Translations under genes and position numbers: made by a program | Origin: Jacaranda mimosifolia | Lineage: Eukaryota; Streptophyta; Magnoliopsida; Lamiales; Bignoniaceae | Direction of reading: 5' to 3' | Assembly (NCBI GenBank): GCA_018894105.1 | Contig: CM032125.1 | Location: forward strand, 30,489,032 to 30,553,031 | Length of the DNA stretch: 64,000 nt | Notes under the pieces: generated by a model | What the model saw: the letters and a program-made list of their open reading frames with translations, nothing else | The model's database searches: none | What the model was told of the DNA's origin: nothing | Shown here: positions 11,411-26,038 of the stretch, one piece after another | Layout of the letters: each line of letters opens with the position of its first letter | Numbering within the stretch: position 1 is the first letter of the stretch

Positions 11411-13204
11411 GGAGCCATTCATTTATCGGTAGGGACCATGAGATTTTAGTTAATCTTTTTGTCTACTTAGGCCCATGAAACCCATCCCGGGTATCAGAAA
11501 AACAGTGAAAGATGCATAATCTATTTAAAATAGAAGAGCAAAGAGATATAGTGGGATCCACTGGTCCACTGGCCTTTTTGTTGATAAGAAATTAAAGAAG
11601 GGGATTGATGATACCCATCATAGGACCCGTGACAACTATCAGACCATCCTTATATGCATATTATATATATATATATCTGTAATGTGTATGTATAGTTTGC
11701 TGTTCTTGAATTATTTATTTAGTCAGCAAAGTTCAGACCACATATTATATATTAAATTTATAAGACCAAACTGACAATTCCTTTTCCAACAGAAATTCCC
11801 TTTCTCTGTGACTTCCAACTTCCAAGTATCAACTGCAGGAAGAGGGCCTGTAGTAATGCTGGCGTCAAGCATTAGTCATAATGCAAAAACAGTAGTAATA
11901 ATTTAATTTAATGAGATCTCACATGTACAATTATATTTACTTCCATGATAACTTAAATACAATCAAATTGAATTTAAATTCGAATATTGGCTATTATAAC
12001 GAGGTGACTTGCATTGACGGAACCAGCCCTGAGTTTTCGAGATGGTGTTAGATTATCTCCAAAAGTCCAAGAAAGATGTCATTCTTGATTCTTTCCTCCT
12101 ATAAAGCCTAGTTTACTTTGTTATATTAGTTTATCTCACCAAATATCTTGTTTATTTAATAGTATGGAGCCCAATATAAATTTTAAGTCCGGTATGAAGA
12201 GATGATTTTGAGGAATGATACATCATTCCATTTTTGTGTGATGAAACAACCACTTCATGATGCCATTGCTTTTGGCCACAACACCAATCACATTGTTTTA
12301 GTTTTTTAACTAACTTGTTGGGTTGTGAAAAAAATTCTCCACACCGTAATCCCAACTACAAAGCAAATATTACATTTCTATTTTTCCGTTTTTCAGTTAA
12401 AGGGTATCTTAATCCTTTTTATAATTGATCCAAATACTATTATTCATCAAAATAAACGGTTACTACAGTTATCCACTTTCACCATTCATATCATCCACAA
12501 AATAAATATAATTTAAATAGTACAAAATTATCTTAATCCCATTTTTCATCCCATATAACCTGGTACACGTACCCTATGAATTCCATCTTGCAACTTTAAT
12601 ATAGAAGTTCGCAAGGGGCATCACTTATGCAAAAACAAGATTACCATGAAAATGGAAAACTTAAGTTCACATTTGATTTTACTTGACTCAAGGTAATTAT
12701 ATTGGTTCATACTTAGAAAAGTCACTGATGACACAACAAATATAATTACTACTACAGCCTAATTCGCTAAGTCCAGTAAAAAACTACATCATGAACTTAA
12801 AGTTTTCGTAATTTCTACAAATTCGTTACAAGATCCAACACTAAATTGGTGGTTGACGAACTTGGTTGGACCTGTAAATATAAAAGGTCTGATATTATTA
12901 GTGTTGATGTCATCATTTTTACTTTTAGTAGTGCAGCATATAGAACCATTTGGTTGCCAATATCCTTCCACTGCAAGGCAAATTACCATTAGAGGCACAC
13001 AAAAATATGTACTGCTGACATGAATAAAGGGCTCAAATAATTCTGAAACCGATGGAGGTCACTAGTTGAACAAGAGGCTTGAGTTCTCACTGAAGATTAT
13101 GATATAAGGGAGCACATGATGATAAACTGCTGCGAAATGTCCCACATCACAAATCATTTAAATTGGAGAAAGAAAAGAAACCTTTGGAAGTCTCAAGTTT
13201 TCTA
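11411..13204. other. Intergenic region downstream of RAR1
   Basis: No gene recognised. The last few hundred bases before 13205 should hold the RAR1 3' UTR and polyadenylation site. No transposon ends noted. Confidence 0.5.
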
Positions 13205-16200
13205 TCATGACGCTGGATCAGCATTGTGCCATCCCTTTGCGCATGGTGGTATGCCCATGAATTCATCAAATTCTTTGACATGAATGTCGCAGCATTTCCA
13301 CTGCAACGTTACCAGTCATGAAGAAAATCATAAGTTTGTAGCCAATGGAAAGAAATATAATCATGAAAAAACTAGATTGTATGGGGGATGTGAGGGTGGG
13401 GCGGCGGCGGGGTGATGGCAAAACGTATATCTTACCCCTTTCATCCTGTCATGGAAAACAGGTGGGCCAGGATGGTAACTGCATGCTGTATCATGATTAT
13501 CCTTCTCTTTGAAACTTTTGCCACATCCCTTATTTTTACAGATTTGAGGTTGGTTTATATCAATAATCTTCTTTGGTTCAGGTGGTTGGGATTCTTCCAA
13601 ATCTGGATTGCTTTCACGAGGTGCACTCACAGCAGATTTTGGATTCAATTCTCTGGTCTGTGAACCTGGAAAGAATAAAAAGGTAGAAGCAGCATCAAGC
13701 ATTTAGGTTCTAACAACAGCAAAATTCGGTTTATGATAGGGCTTCAAAGTATTAGTAGTTCAAAACTACAAAGGCATTTTAGAGTCCTTTGTTTAAGTGA
13801 AACATCCCCTTTTTTTTTTCCAACAATATCAGCAACATATAATTCTTCGAAAAATAGTTTGCCCTTTTGAACAAAAATAAGTCAGACCAACAGATAAAGG
13901 AGATACCGTGGTCAGAGCAGAAAAATCCTTGACGGCACCTAGGGCAAGTATCTTTTGAAGACAAATTGGCTGTGGGAGTTGGAGCAGAAACCCGTTGCTT
14001 TGGAGCTGCAGGTGCCTTTGCAAGCACTGGTTTTTCAGTTGTGTGTTTTCCAGTCTTGCAACTTCAGATATCAATAGCAATCAGCTTTTATTGACATAGG
14101 CATATAAAATCACAAACCAAAGCATGTGCACAGATTCTATTCATGTAAAGAAGAATGAAATATTAACATAAAATTACAAAGGAACACCAGCAAAACAAAC
14201 CATTTCCATTTTTAATCAAGCAAGTGTTTTTGGGTCTTCTGCGTTTAAGTTTTTCAACTTTAGATATCAATGATGTCAGCTTTTACTAACAAATAATAGA
14301 TAAATCACAAAAGCAGGCGATATTAACGGACATTATTTATGAAAAGGATATGCAACTCAATATCAATCTGGACATGAATGCTCAAAATTATCTAGTTTAA
14401 CCCCTTTATCAAGGGCGTAAATATTGCATGCAATAAAGGGAATTAAACGCCTTTTTGCATGCATGAAAAACCTTTTCAGAAATTCATCATGATAATTTGC
14501 AGACACAAATATGTGATATCATATTTGACGATCTCAGCCTCAGCGACAATTAGTACAGATAAGATCTGGAATCTGCTTTATAAAATCACTTCAAAACTGC
14601 AATGATATCTATTGTAGAAGAAGCACCAATGGAGGCAATAATAAATACAGGAGCTGTGGTCAATAAAGAAGGGATCATCAAAACACCAAACCATTCAATG
14701 TGAAGATAAATTTCGGTGTTGGTTAACTCGTTACAGAAGTCAGACAATATGCTTTCGCTTGTTTAGTGCCCAGGAAGCAGCAACATCTTTAAAGACCAAG
14801 GTGTGGGCATCAATATGTTACAGCAGCCAGAGAAACAGTATCATGTGCTTGTCAGAGTTTTGAGGCCAACAAAATACTGGCTCAAGCTCAACCATGCTGG
14901 CAAAAAGTCAAACCCCAAGATTCTAGCAACACTGCTCAAACAAAAACAAAGCTTGGAAAGAAAAGATAGGATATACCCCGGAATTTGCAAAAATAAACTG
15001 AAGTCATGACTTCTTTTCTTGCAACAGCTCCATTCTTTCATCCCATCATGAAATATTGGCTGGAATGAAAGCAAACGTGGCCATTAGTTTTATGAATATA
15101 TAGGTTCACTAGCTTGATTGGTGCATCATCATTGAGACCAAACGTGGAAAAGGATAAGAGACTTACACCCTGACAAAAGGGATGTAGCAGCAGGTGAAAT
15201 TCGCCATGCATCAGAAGGAAAAATAAAAATAAAAATAAAAAAATAATTAGTGAATATTAAGGTGGAAAATGATAAACAAATGGGATGAAAATGTGGGTCC
15301 TATGTCAGATCCAAAGTAAACAAGTCTAGGTGGGCCATGTTTGTTATGTGACCATTAACCTCTAGATTTGAAATTACTGCTTATATACGCAGCATTTGCC
15401 ATAATTCACAAGGCCACTCTTTAGTCTTAGAAAGAGGGGAAAGGGTTAAATTAAAAATGAATCCTATATTTAGATACCACACGAATTAATGAGTGATTTG
15501 ATCATGATCAATCCACTTCCGAATTAGTTTATAAGCAAGGGCTATTTAGTATTCCCACGTTAAGATAGAGAGGAAAGAAATGGAATTTACAGGCTTTCTA
15601 CCAATGACCAGAGACCAGAAAGGAGAAAATAGAGAGTTCTATCATACCTATTATGATCGATTCGCTAAACATTCAAGATTCAAGATGAGCTGCTAAAAGA
15701 AGGAAAGGCTATAGAGAATTGCGACATAGCTATGTGACAAAGTAGAAAAAAAATAAAATTTGAACACCTATATGCTTGAACTTTTTCTTTATGCAAAAGC
15801 TAAAATTCAATAGCCCCCACACATAGCCCAATCTCACGAACACCCCACAAACTCAAGAGAATATAGCATGTACTATAATAAGAGAAGTTGGCTCCATACT
15901 AAAATTCAACAATGGATAACGTCATGAAATTGATAACTTATGCAACTGACACCTGTAAATATTGAGTTAACTGTTGGATGAAATAATTCCAACAAAACAG
16001 GACAAGCAGCCAACATATGGGAAGTTTGAAATTATAAAACACAATAGAGGGTTGGGAGATCAAACAGATGCCAGGTAGATAAATCAGCATAAGAAAACAT
16101 TTAAAGTAAGATATTCGGGCAGCATAAAAAGATATCAATAGCCCATCTCCCATCTCTAGATCCATCTATAAACCCTGTAGATCAATTTCTTGTCCTGTAC

Positions 16201-16768
16201 CTCATCTCCCTCGTGCAATTTATTATAGCAAATGGTCTGCCCTGGAGCATTGCCTAATAGTTCTAGTGCAGTAAAACAACCAGTACGACCATATTGCAAG
16301 CAATAAACTTGGAAAAGTTCCATCAAAAAAGAAATCTGAATGATCACATACAACACCTCTCTTCAAAAACAGAAACAAGAGGATAGCATTCCACAATCAG
16401 TAATTGATAATTAATCCAGAAAAGCAGATACCTAGAGAAAAGGAAAAAAAAAAAAAAAACTTTCACTGTTTTCAAGAAACAAGCAAGCATCTTTGAAGTA
16501 AGAAACTTTACCTCCACAAGAAAAACAATAATAGCAATAAGTAAATGAGAAATCACTTAGCCGTAATAAAAGATTTGCACTACACCACCATCGAATACTT
16601 CAAAGTAACTCTCTACAGAACAAAAGCAACTTGAACTTTCAATAATACAAAAGCTTGGAATGAAGGAGGTGTACATACGGCATCATGATAAGTACAGGAA
16701 CCATCGGGATTATCGTCCTCGGAGAACACTGCGTCGCATCCGATCCTCTGGCATCGAACCTTCTCCAT
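13205..16768 (-). CDS. RAR1: RAR1: CHORD-domain co-chaperone for disease resistance
   Basis: The coding sequence is complement(13205-13300, 13436-13665, 13907-14061, 14977-15059, 16679-16768), 654 bp and 217 aa, with GT-AG junctions that keep frame throughout. CHORD-I spans about residues 6-65, starting CQRIGC and including KEWSCC. A plant CCCH motif has C97, C100, C106 and H109 ([13 protein letters not shown]). CHORD-II spans about 152-211, starting CKNKGC and ending CAKGWH. In the family, RAR1 binds zinc, works with SGT1 and HSP90, and stabilises NLR immune receptors in the cytosol and nucleus. Length fits the roughly 220-230 aa norm. The exon 1/2 join reads YHDA-PIFHDG, about one residue shorter than the SGP-x-FHDG I remember elsewhere, so that donor is the least certain junction. 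The start is the only ATG just ahead of CHORD-I. The KEA gene lies upstream on the same strand. Identity is close to certain. Confidence 0.95.
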
Positions 16769-16849
16769 TTTCTCTCCTTTTCTGCAACTGTGACTGTGTG
16801 CGCGTCAGAGAGACTGAACAGAGAATTGCAATGCTAAATAAGAAGCCGG

Positions 16850-16920
16850 TTAATTGGGCTGGGCGGCCCAAAGTGCGAGCCCAGCCCATACTTACCGGAG
16901 AAATTTTGTATTTATATATT
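16850..16920 (-). promoter_or_regulatory. RAR1 core promoter candidate
   Basis: Read on the minus strand, a TATATAAA box lies at 16911-16918, about 145 bp before the RAR1 ATG. Between the two sits a GC-rich patch (about 16855-16892) with clustered TGGGCC/TGGGCT words, matching the plant site II motif often found in housekeeping-type promoters. The 5' UTR would fall in about 16769-16850. The call rests on position and motif only. Confidence 0.45.
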
Positions 16921-18098
16921 AAAGAAAGACCTTTCATACCAAAATTCAAAATACTATCTATATAATAAAAATCAAAATTTATTGTGTGTTTTTTGTGAAA
17001 AAAAAAAAAGTAGAGTGTTTCTTAGAATAATTAAGGGTCCGTCAATTATTTAACCAATGATATTAAACATGATTTTTATCTCTTTTCAAGAATAAGTGAA
17101 TTAATTTTTTTAAATAAAATTATATTTAATTTTATAGGTGACGATTGTGTAAAGATCGTTTTTGAGTTGGTTGCTTTAAGAATCCCTTGCAATGAAGTTT
17201 TCGAAGAATGTATAGAGAAAGAATTTAATGTAGTTAGATAACTTGTAGGATTGTAAATTTTAGATGGAAGATTAGAAACTAAAAGTTCGTTTAGTTTTAT
17301 ATTATTATTTTGAAGTAATGATTAGAAGTTAGTGATATTAAATTAATTTTTGAGTGTAATGTTTTTGATATTTTAAAATTGATATCTTATTATGGAATAT
17401 TTTGAAAAACAATAATAATAAAAGTGATATATTTATAATAGAGAAAGTAGTTGTAGATTGTCTCTAAAACAAAGATGCATGTTTGAATTCATTTTCCTCC
17501 AAAGGAATGGTTTTGATTTCAAATATTTTTAGGAAATATTTTCTGAATATAGTTTCAAAAAGCAACACCATTTTTAGAACGTATTTTTGAATATAGTAAT
17601 AATTTGCAAAAAATATATTTAAAATACTAATAAAAAAATACCTAATTTCCAATTACTACATGATTATCAATTTTATTTCGATTGAAGAATTTAATAAGAA
17701 AAAAGAAACAAAAACATAAAAACACAAAAAATAGTGCGTAAAGTCACATCATTTGAAGCATGAATAAAAAAATTTCTCATTAAAATTCCAGATCCAAACA
17801 TGATCAACATAAATCATCAAAGAAATGCATTGAATTAAGATGTTCATTCAAGAAGTTTCTGAGACATTGTCACCCTAACATCATTAGAAGGGTGCAATAG
17901 CCTAAGCCAGTGAATATTTACAATTCTATAGTGTTACGGCTATTTATGCACACAAAAGAATCAAAGGTCTCTCAAAAGATGACTCTGCCTAATGCTTCTC
18001 TGTATATATCATCCATTTTGCTGTTTCTTCTATTGCAAAACTGTGCAATACTTCTACACACAGTTCGCTTCTTACATGACAGAAGTTACAACAGTCTG
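16921..18098. other. Intergenic region between RAR1 and the KEA 3' end
   Basis: Contains the upstream RAR1 promoter and, near 18000-18098, the presumed KEA 3' UTR. AT-rich, with no recognised frames or transposon ends. Confidence 0.5.
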
Positions 18099-21000
18099 TC
18101 ATGTGCTTCGAACCAAAGAGACTTTTTCCTGCAGAAAGTGAAGAAGATTTTAGGGAAAACCTTAACACAAAACTTCATACCTTGTATCACTAGAGGAATA
18201 ACTGGTCAAGTTTTTCTGATCAATTTTTAGGTGGTGTTACAGCAATTTAACATAAAGCACGATGATTGAAACATGAAATAAGTGTATAACACCAACTTCC
18301 CTGGCACAAGCCCAACCCAGCCTAATGAGAGCCTTAAATTGCCCAATCCTTCATGTTAGGTTTTAGTTGATCTGATGAAATATCGATCCACCAACCTAAA
18401 GCCACCCACCTTAACTTATTAATTTGATTTAAAATAATTATTTCCAAACATTTGTTTTTCATATGTTTACATAAATAACTTTTAACAATTTGAGAAAATG
18501 AAACGAAACATCTGCTTTCAATTAGTCAACCCTATTGAGCACAACCCAACTATAATATTTTTTAAACAAATTAAAAATTTTATTTGGTTACTTTGGTTGG
18601 ATTGGGTCGATTCGGGTATGTTCGAGTTCTTGTCTGACCCAAAATCAAAATTCAAGTTGTTCGTGTAATCTGAAATTCGACCCAACACAAACCATTTTTT
18701 TTTCAAGTTCCTATTTCTATCGAGCTTATTTGATCTGAACCCAAGCTGACCCCCAAACCAACCAACTTTTTCATATCGAACTCATGATGTTCAAAAATTG
18801 TCACCCCTGCATGAAAACTAATGTTAAGATAACTTGGATCATTCAGTTTAACAAATGAAAAATGCTTTCAAGTGCATCATCTGATGCTGCTGAAAATTTA
18901 GGTATGTTATCTGAAAGTTATTTCACGTACAGACCAGTTTCACATATTTGCACCTTCTGATGTTTGAGATAATGTGCGCGCATGAAGTTGCAACAAGTAA
19001 GACAGAATATCACCTCATTGGTAGTTCCAATATCTGAAGGAAACCAGTGCATAAGAACACCCAAGTGCACCAAAGCAGGTATCAATTTGAATAAGACAGG
19101 AGTTGACACCTGCAGCATCATGTTCCTTTCTAGTAAGAAATGGTGGGTATGGGGATTTTCCAACCAATTAGAACATAATAAAAACTTACAAGACTGAGGG
19201 CTGTTGTTCCAAGAAGAAGAAGATACATCTTTCCCTACATAATTTTTCACAAAATCTTCTGTAAGAAGACTGTCTTGTTAAAATACAAAATGAAAGCATC
19301 AGCTCGATGACAAACTAATGGTTTGAGCTGAAAGATGTTAGATGCTTATCATATGTACACAAAAAGAAATCCGACTGAAAATGGAAGTCACCTCAACAAG
19401 ATGCAAATTTGTGGCACGACTTAGGAGAACAAATGCAAATTCTCCAATTTGTGCCAGCAACAGTCCTACCTGTGAGCGCATGAAGACTTGTAATTGTGGA
19501 TGGACAATTAGTTAGATAGAAAAAACTGGGAAAGTCAAACTTACAATAAATGATGACTTAAGACTGTAGCCAAAGGCCTTTGTAATACCGGCAGCCACAG
19601 TTGTCTTGACGACAACTACCAGAACAACTGAGGCAAGCAAAATATGCATATGTGTCCAGAGGAAGTGCACGTGTATGAGCATTCCAATACTAGAAAGGAA
19701 GAGCGCAGCAAAGAGGTTACGAATTGGTTCCACCTACAAGAAATAATGCACTTGAGATATTATCCAAGACTTGCAGCAAGTTCGTGACATATGGCACTGA
19801 AGAAATTATGATTCACAAAAGATGATGACAAATCAGCACAGCTAACAAAGAATACTACCTTCTAATCGCTTCTGAAGGAAAACAGAAATGAAATGAGAAA
19901 GTTTCAAGGCTCTAATTACATCAAGATTGAGGCAAAATTTAACATTAAAATTTAAAAGAAAAGGCAGCAGTCAGAAAATACCTGGTTTAAGGTATGCTGT
20001 GCAAATTCTGTGGTGGATATCATGACCCCAGCCACAAAAGAACCCAATTCAAGACTGAGACCCAGTTTATCACTGCACTGAAACACGGAACCACAAAAGG
20101 TTACTAGGAAAGTGCTGAATTTTTATGCACGAATGAATGCCCCGACATTTTAACGAGTTTTGGTTCTGACAAGAGAAGAAAATGTTCAATGCTCAGATGT
20201 CATGTGCTTAGTATGCTTTTAAAATTTTTAATACATTCTGCATTTGAACTGCCCAGTGAATTAGAGGAATACCAGGTTGACCATATTAAACATAAAAATA
20301 AAAAAATGAGCATAAATAATGAGTAACTTATAACTAAATTAGGAATAGTGATCATTATGTTGTCCTTACCCAAGCCGACATCAGGCAGAAGGCAACAGCT
20401 GCCAGCTGATAGAGTTCATTGGTCTAAAAATCACAAGAAACAAAGTTTCATGAGTAAGATATAGGACTTCTTAATCATCGAAAGACACAAGATACAGGGG
20501 AATCCACAGTGTAAGAAAAGAACATTTTCAAGGAAAAATCTTATTGGCTTCCCTCCCCCCAGCATCAGATTCACATATCAAACAACTCTTACACATCTCA
20601 ATCAACACTTGGAAATAGTTAGTAGTTTGCCTACTTTATGTTAATATCTCTTCTCCTATAAAGAACAGTGTTTTTCGATAATAAGTGAAAAAATGATAGT
20701 ATATATAAAAAAGCAATGCTCATGAGAGGACTTCATTATTCACAGACTCCAAAACTGGACACCAAGCAGAAAGTATAATGCTCAGAAGAGGAGTTTGTTA
20801 CTCACAGACTTCAAATTACACACCGACTTTATTTCTCGACTGTCTACAACCATCAAATTAGGAGCATATGTCATCACTTCTGATTATTTTTGCCGTACCC
20901 ATTATCCAGAAAACTGAATGGCAAGAGAAACATATACGCAAACAGACAAATATAATTCAAAATGCCATAAATTGACTAACCTGGGATGATAATTGCATCA

Positions 21001-24000
21001 TCAGCTTTAAAAACCGAGGAACAAAAGACCAAGTCAAAACAGAAGCCACGGCAAGATATATGGATAGTGTGAGTAGTCTGAAATCAACAGTACAAAATAG
21101 GTTAATAAAAGTGAAATACAACAGTACAAAGTAGGTTACTAAAAGTGAAATATTAGGGAAATTGGAAAAGTAATACAAATGTATCTATCAGGGCTTACGA
21201 TTTTCCCATGGAGACCATTCCTTGCAAAATGCCACTGTTACCTCCTAGAACAGGGAGCAAAGCAAATAACAAGCCAACAGCACAATCCTAGATGATTATT
21301 CGGATAGAAAAGAATTATATCCAGCCAATGGACATAAAAGAAAAGTAAGTCAAATATATTTGGTCAGCTAATTAACGAAAAGTTAAAAAATTACCTGAAA
21401 AATAAGAGTTCCAATTGTCACTTGACCATGAAGAGCATTGTTGCTATTCTGCTCAACTAGAAATTTTACTACCTATGAAGAGTTTGACCAAAAACTTGGT
21501 ATAATGACTACATCCTTTATTTCACTAATTGGAGATTAAAAAATAAATTTCTATTGGAAAAGAAAAATAGAAGTTGCCTACCACTGCAGTTGATGACATT
21601 GAGAGAAAACAACCAACAAATACACCCTCTGACAACTTTGCTCCACATAACTGCATCAATACATCATGTAGAACTAGCATAAAATTCCAATAACAAATGT
21701 CCAGACAAAAGGCAAACAATGGAATATGAGAAGCGTACTGCTGCAATTATATCACACAAGAAAACAAGAATAATTATCTGAAGCAATCCACCAAGAACAG
21801 CAACAGGAGCCACAAGTTTAAGCTGCATTAATAGCACAAATTAGGTCACTCTAGAGAAGGAAGTTAGAGAATTTTGTAGCTGTGCATAGTGGATCAAGCA
21901 AAAACAGTTGTACCTTTGACAAAGAGAACTCCAGTCCCAAAGCAAATAGAAGAAAGACAACACCAAACTGTGCAACGGTCTCAACCTGAAATATGTATGG
22001 GTCAAAGACAGATTTTAAAAAATAAAGGGCAAAATAAAGTAATGTCTGCAATACTTACTTAAATAAAGCCATCAATTAAAAAAAAAGAAATAGAAAAATA
22101 ACAGCTTACTGTATAGCCAAAACCGCATTTATATGAATGAAAATTACATTGTTCATTAGGATAGGAAGGTGGCCAATTACTGATGATCAAAGATTTTTCT
22201 TATAAAACAAGATATTGCATAAATGTTAAAAAGGAGACACAATTGAGAACAAGCTCTCTGCTGAATAAAACAAAATACTCATTTCTTTTTAGTCTTTTCA
22301 GGTGTCACAATGACAAAAGGTTGCCATTGAAACTGACAGATGCCTTAACCTACACAGTGGCTAGGTAAGCCACCCTATCCCACAGGAAGGATGCATAATC
22401 AATCTTCTAGGAAGCTTTTGGCATCAAGCAATGACTGTGGTAGACCAGTCCATAACTCTTATCTTGTTGGTCCTACCAAAATTGGAACTTTAAAAGAAAT
22501 AAATAATCCAGAATAGCTAGCACGAGAACTAATTCCTGAAAATTCCAATTGCTTGACCAAAGCTCTCTGATAACCTTCATGCCAACTGAAGTAAATGCAA
22601 ATAGCATGAAGCACAAATTATGCATGAAAAATTCACTTGAAAAATGCACTAAATAGAAGTTTTTATCTTATTATGTTACCTAAACATCAATAGTTTAAAC
22701 TGAAAATGATCGTAAGCAGATTTTAAAAGGTAATATAATCAGAATATTCGGCATTATAGTTATTCTAGAGTATGGTGGAATATGACATCAAAGCCATAGA
22801 AAGTTTTTAAAGGAAATAGACTAAGATAGGATGAGGAGAAAACAATCACAACTATTCAGAAGGGTAGCAACAAGGAATGGAATTGTCATAAAAGAGGAAT
22901 AGATTAGTGATCTATACATGCATAAACAACATATAGAAAATCATTAAGCATGCAACGCTTTTCGAGTTAGAAGATGCACTTGAATCCACCTTCATTTGGC
23001 GAAAAGTTAATCTAGCAGCATCAATGTAGTGCAGAATCTAAGTTTTGCCATAAAGTTTTAGTTTTATATAAGAAATTATGCAACCAAAAAATTTAAAGAA
23101 TTTCGTAAATCCCTCCACTTTCCATCTAGCAATGCCGTGTAAGGTTCGTGCTGTTGTTGTTGCTCTCTTGAAAAGTAAATGCAATAGCTGAGAACTAAGA
23201 TTTACTATCAGCTAAAAACCTCTAACGTCCAAATGGCAAGCATGTTTCCTCCTTTGCAAAGTTAAGAGATGTCTCAGCATTAAAAGGAAATCTAGGAGAT
23301 AAAGGACAACACACCTGTACCATCTCACTGATAAATTTCAAACCACCAGGTCCGATAATCGACCCCGCAAGAAGGTAGCCAACAATAACCTAAAATAAAT
23401 AGGCAATAGATAAGAATATTTTCAACTCTTCACAGCACACATCTGAATGTAAAAGTAGCCCAAAAGATTGAATAATAAGCCAGTGTAGAGAATGAGAAAG
23501 CAACAACCAGCAAGTACAGACCGGTTGTCCTAAACAGGAAAAGATAATTCCACCAATGGCAGCAGACACAATCACTACCACCAAGTCTGAAATTAGCCTA
23601 CAAAATTCAACATTTCAATATGAGATGTTATCGTTATCATCATTTCAAGTTGAACAGCAGCAATCTCAAGAACACACAAGATCCGACTTCATATATTTCT
23701 TGTCAAAAAATCACAAGATCAAAGACCTGGAGAATTCAGATATGGATCAGCCTTCAAAAAATGCATAAAAAAAATAAAGGAATTACCTAAAATCTACTTG
23801 AAGCACTGGATATTTTGATTTCATGTTTGACATCACAAACACATTATCCTGCAATTAGCACACCAACTTAGCAATGGCTTCATTCTAAAGAAGGAACAAT
23901 TCTAAAAGTCTGCTGCACGATTTCCTTTTATAAAAGGATTAGATCTCACCTTTTTATCTATTAGAGTTGCCATGTCACTAGAATCTTCATTTTCGAGAGA

Positions 24001-26038
24001 GAAAACATCTTGAAGTTGGAAAGGTTTGGTACCACTGTTAAATGAGTACAAAGGGAGAGTAGCAACTGATAGAGTCATTTTCTTGTAATTGACAAGAAGA
24101 AAACATAATATTTGATTGTAGAGTACAAGTCATCATCACTCTCTTACTTGGTCTCATTAGTGTCATTCTTCTTTATCTTCTCATGGGTGATTTTAGCAAC
24201 AGTCTCTAATTCAGCCTGTTAAGAAATATAGAATCTCATTTTAGAAAAGAGAATGCCACCAAATCTAGAAGATCAGATTATGGCCATAAATGAAGAGATG
24301 CCACACAATTTAGTGATACAAAAACAGATAATTAACCACAAAGAATAGGATCACCAAAAATATACTTCTTTATTGTTTGAATCGGAAAGGAGATAAGACT
24401 AAGAAATCTAATGATGGGAAAAAAAGAAAAAACAACTTCCTCAGGCACATGAATATCATGTAATTACCTTCAGAATACTAAGAGCAATCCAACTACACAA
24501 TCAGAAAGTAATATAAATTTTTGGAACCATGATACCAGAAACAAGATGCAGAAATAAACTATCAGACATCTTTCTGCATAGCAAGAGGCCAGATGTATTC
24601 AACTGTTGAAGTAAACCAACTTTCATAACAGATTTGTTTGATTGAAATTATATTAAACTAGCATAGTACAACTGAGATTGATAAAGCTTTAAGTTTTAAT
24701 TAGAATAAACCCGAACAAGACAGCACTTCAATGCACCTTAAAACAGAAAAATCTACCTGTTGATCAGCCACACTGCTATTGAAGCTGCTTCCACCAGAAC
24801 CTTAGGAAAGATGACAAGAAAATGAAAGCAGCATTGTAACAGATGGACCAGAGTTTTATTGAAGGAGGAAAAAAGTGAAGTGTCCCTTTAACATATAGAT
24901 CCATTAGGTCTCCACTTTTACAAAATTTCCTACAGTATACTATTACACACATAACATAAAAGAGAATCAATACATTATAAGTTACTGTCAAAGGTTGCAG
25001 GCCTAAAATTACTTTTGTTATTTTGGCTCTATATTATACTAAGCTAAAGTGCGGCAACCTCAAAATGACTTATCAAAGAAGGGATAGTTACAATACATGA
25101 ACCAAAGGACATGGTTAAATCGGGATGATGACAGCCTCCTCAATAACAAAAATTTACAGCAGAATTAAACAACAAAATCAGCAACTTACGCAGTCAGAAT
25201 GAGGAAAGGGACATCAAGTGCTTTAGAAATTAATATCTGAAGGCTCATGTAATGGTTTCAATGAGAAAATATGGTATTAATTTCCTCGAATCATGCTCAG
25301 AATTCAACTGTAGACTCATTCTATAACCTCTCATGTCAAGATTTTCTTACTTCTTTCTGGGTAAGATGATACTGAATCTTTTATATTTTTTGTACATACA
25401 GAGAGATTAGAGAATAGAATATGTTCTTGACATAATAGTATACAAGTAGTGGGTTGAGCAACCAGTAAATAAGAAGCACAAAACCGAAACAGTGGTGCGA
25501 CTTGAACCTGAGAACTATAAGTAGCTATTTGTAGTAGATATTTTCAAGCTTTCTTTTACTCTGAATGCATGGACTCCTGAGTTATCATTAAGAGGTCGAT
25601 ACCACTTCATTTAAATAGATTTTCTTACAAAATTCCAATAGTCCATTTGTTTTACATTTACTTTACTCTTATGATTTGCAAGCAATCACATTTAGAAAGC
25701 AAAATCACAAAAATGTAAAATACATCATATTACATCAGGAAAACTCTTTCCTTTTGTAAAATAGCAACTTTAACCAAAATATAAAAATAATGTATGAAGA
25801 AATAAAAAAAAAACTAACCTTCAGGCTGATCATTCTCGGAAAACTCTTTCTCCAACACACGATCAAACATCTTGGCTATACTCCCCTCGCCATTGTCCGA
25901 CGCCGACGAATTAATTAGGTTCCCGTAAAACTCTTCCCTAATTTCATATTTCGATCTCGCCGAATGACTGATCTTCGCGGCAAAAATAACAATTAAACAA
26001 ATGAGAATTAAAATTCTGAAATCCTTCCTTACTCCCAT
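18099..26038 (-). CDS. KEA5: K+ efflux antiporter, KEA4/5/6 group (best fit KEA5)
   Basis: Twenty exons join in frame to 1707 bp, 568 aa: complement(18099-18128, 19014-19109, 19190-19234, 19392-19469, 19545-19733, 19982-20077, 20370-20423, 20981-21077, 21199-21287, 21395-21472, 21582-21650, 21739-21822, 21914-21985, 23315-23389, 23522-23597, 23787-23848, 23950-24034, 24148-24215, 24757-24800, 25819-26038). Residues 1-27 form a signal peptide ending near AKISHSA. A soluble luminal segment follows with EFYGN and GEGSIAKMFDRVLEKEF. From about residue 161 there is a CPA2 Na+/H+-exchanger domain of many membrane helices, with QPVIVGYLLAGSIIGPGG, FQDCAVG and SLELGSFVAG. No C-terminal RCK/TrkA-N domain is present, as expected for KEA4-6. 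Known members exchange K+ for H+ in Golgi, TGN and prevacuolar membranes. The last exon encodes only nine residues (EKVSLVRST) and is the least certain; it resembles the KEA5 tail. KEA4 or KEA6 remains possible by sequence, but gene order favours KEA5. Confidence 0.93.
18279..18808. mobile_element. Degenerate hAT-like element in the last KEA intron
   Basis: The right end reads TTGTCACCCCT, the inverted form of the AGGGGTGACAA terminus common in hAT elements. The left end, TAAGTGTATAA, is a weak match. Flanks ACATGAAA and GCATGAAA look like an 8-bp target duplication with one mismatch. The interior is rich in GGGTCG, TTCGGGT and GACCC subterminal words. It lies in the intron between exon 19 and the nine-residue last exon. 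Boundaries are approximate. Confidence 0.5.
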
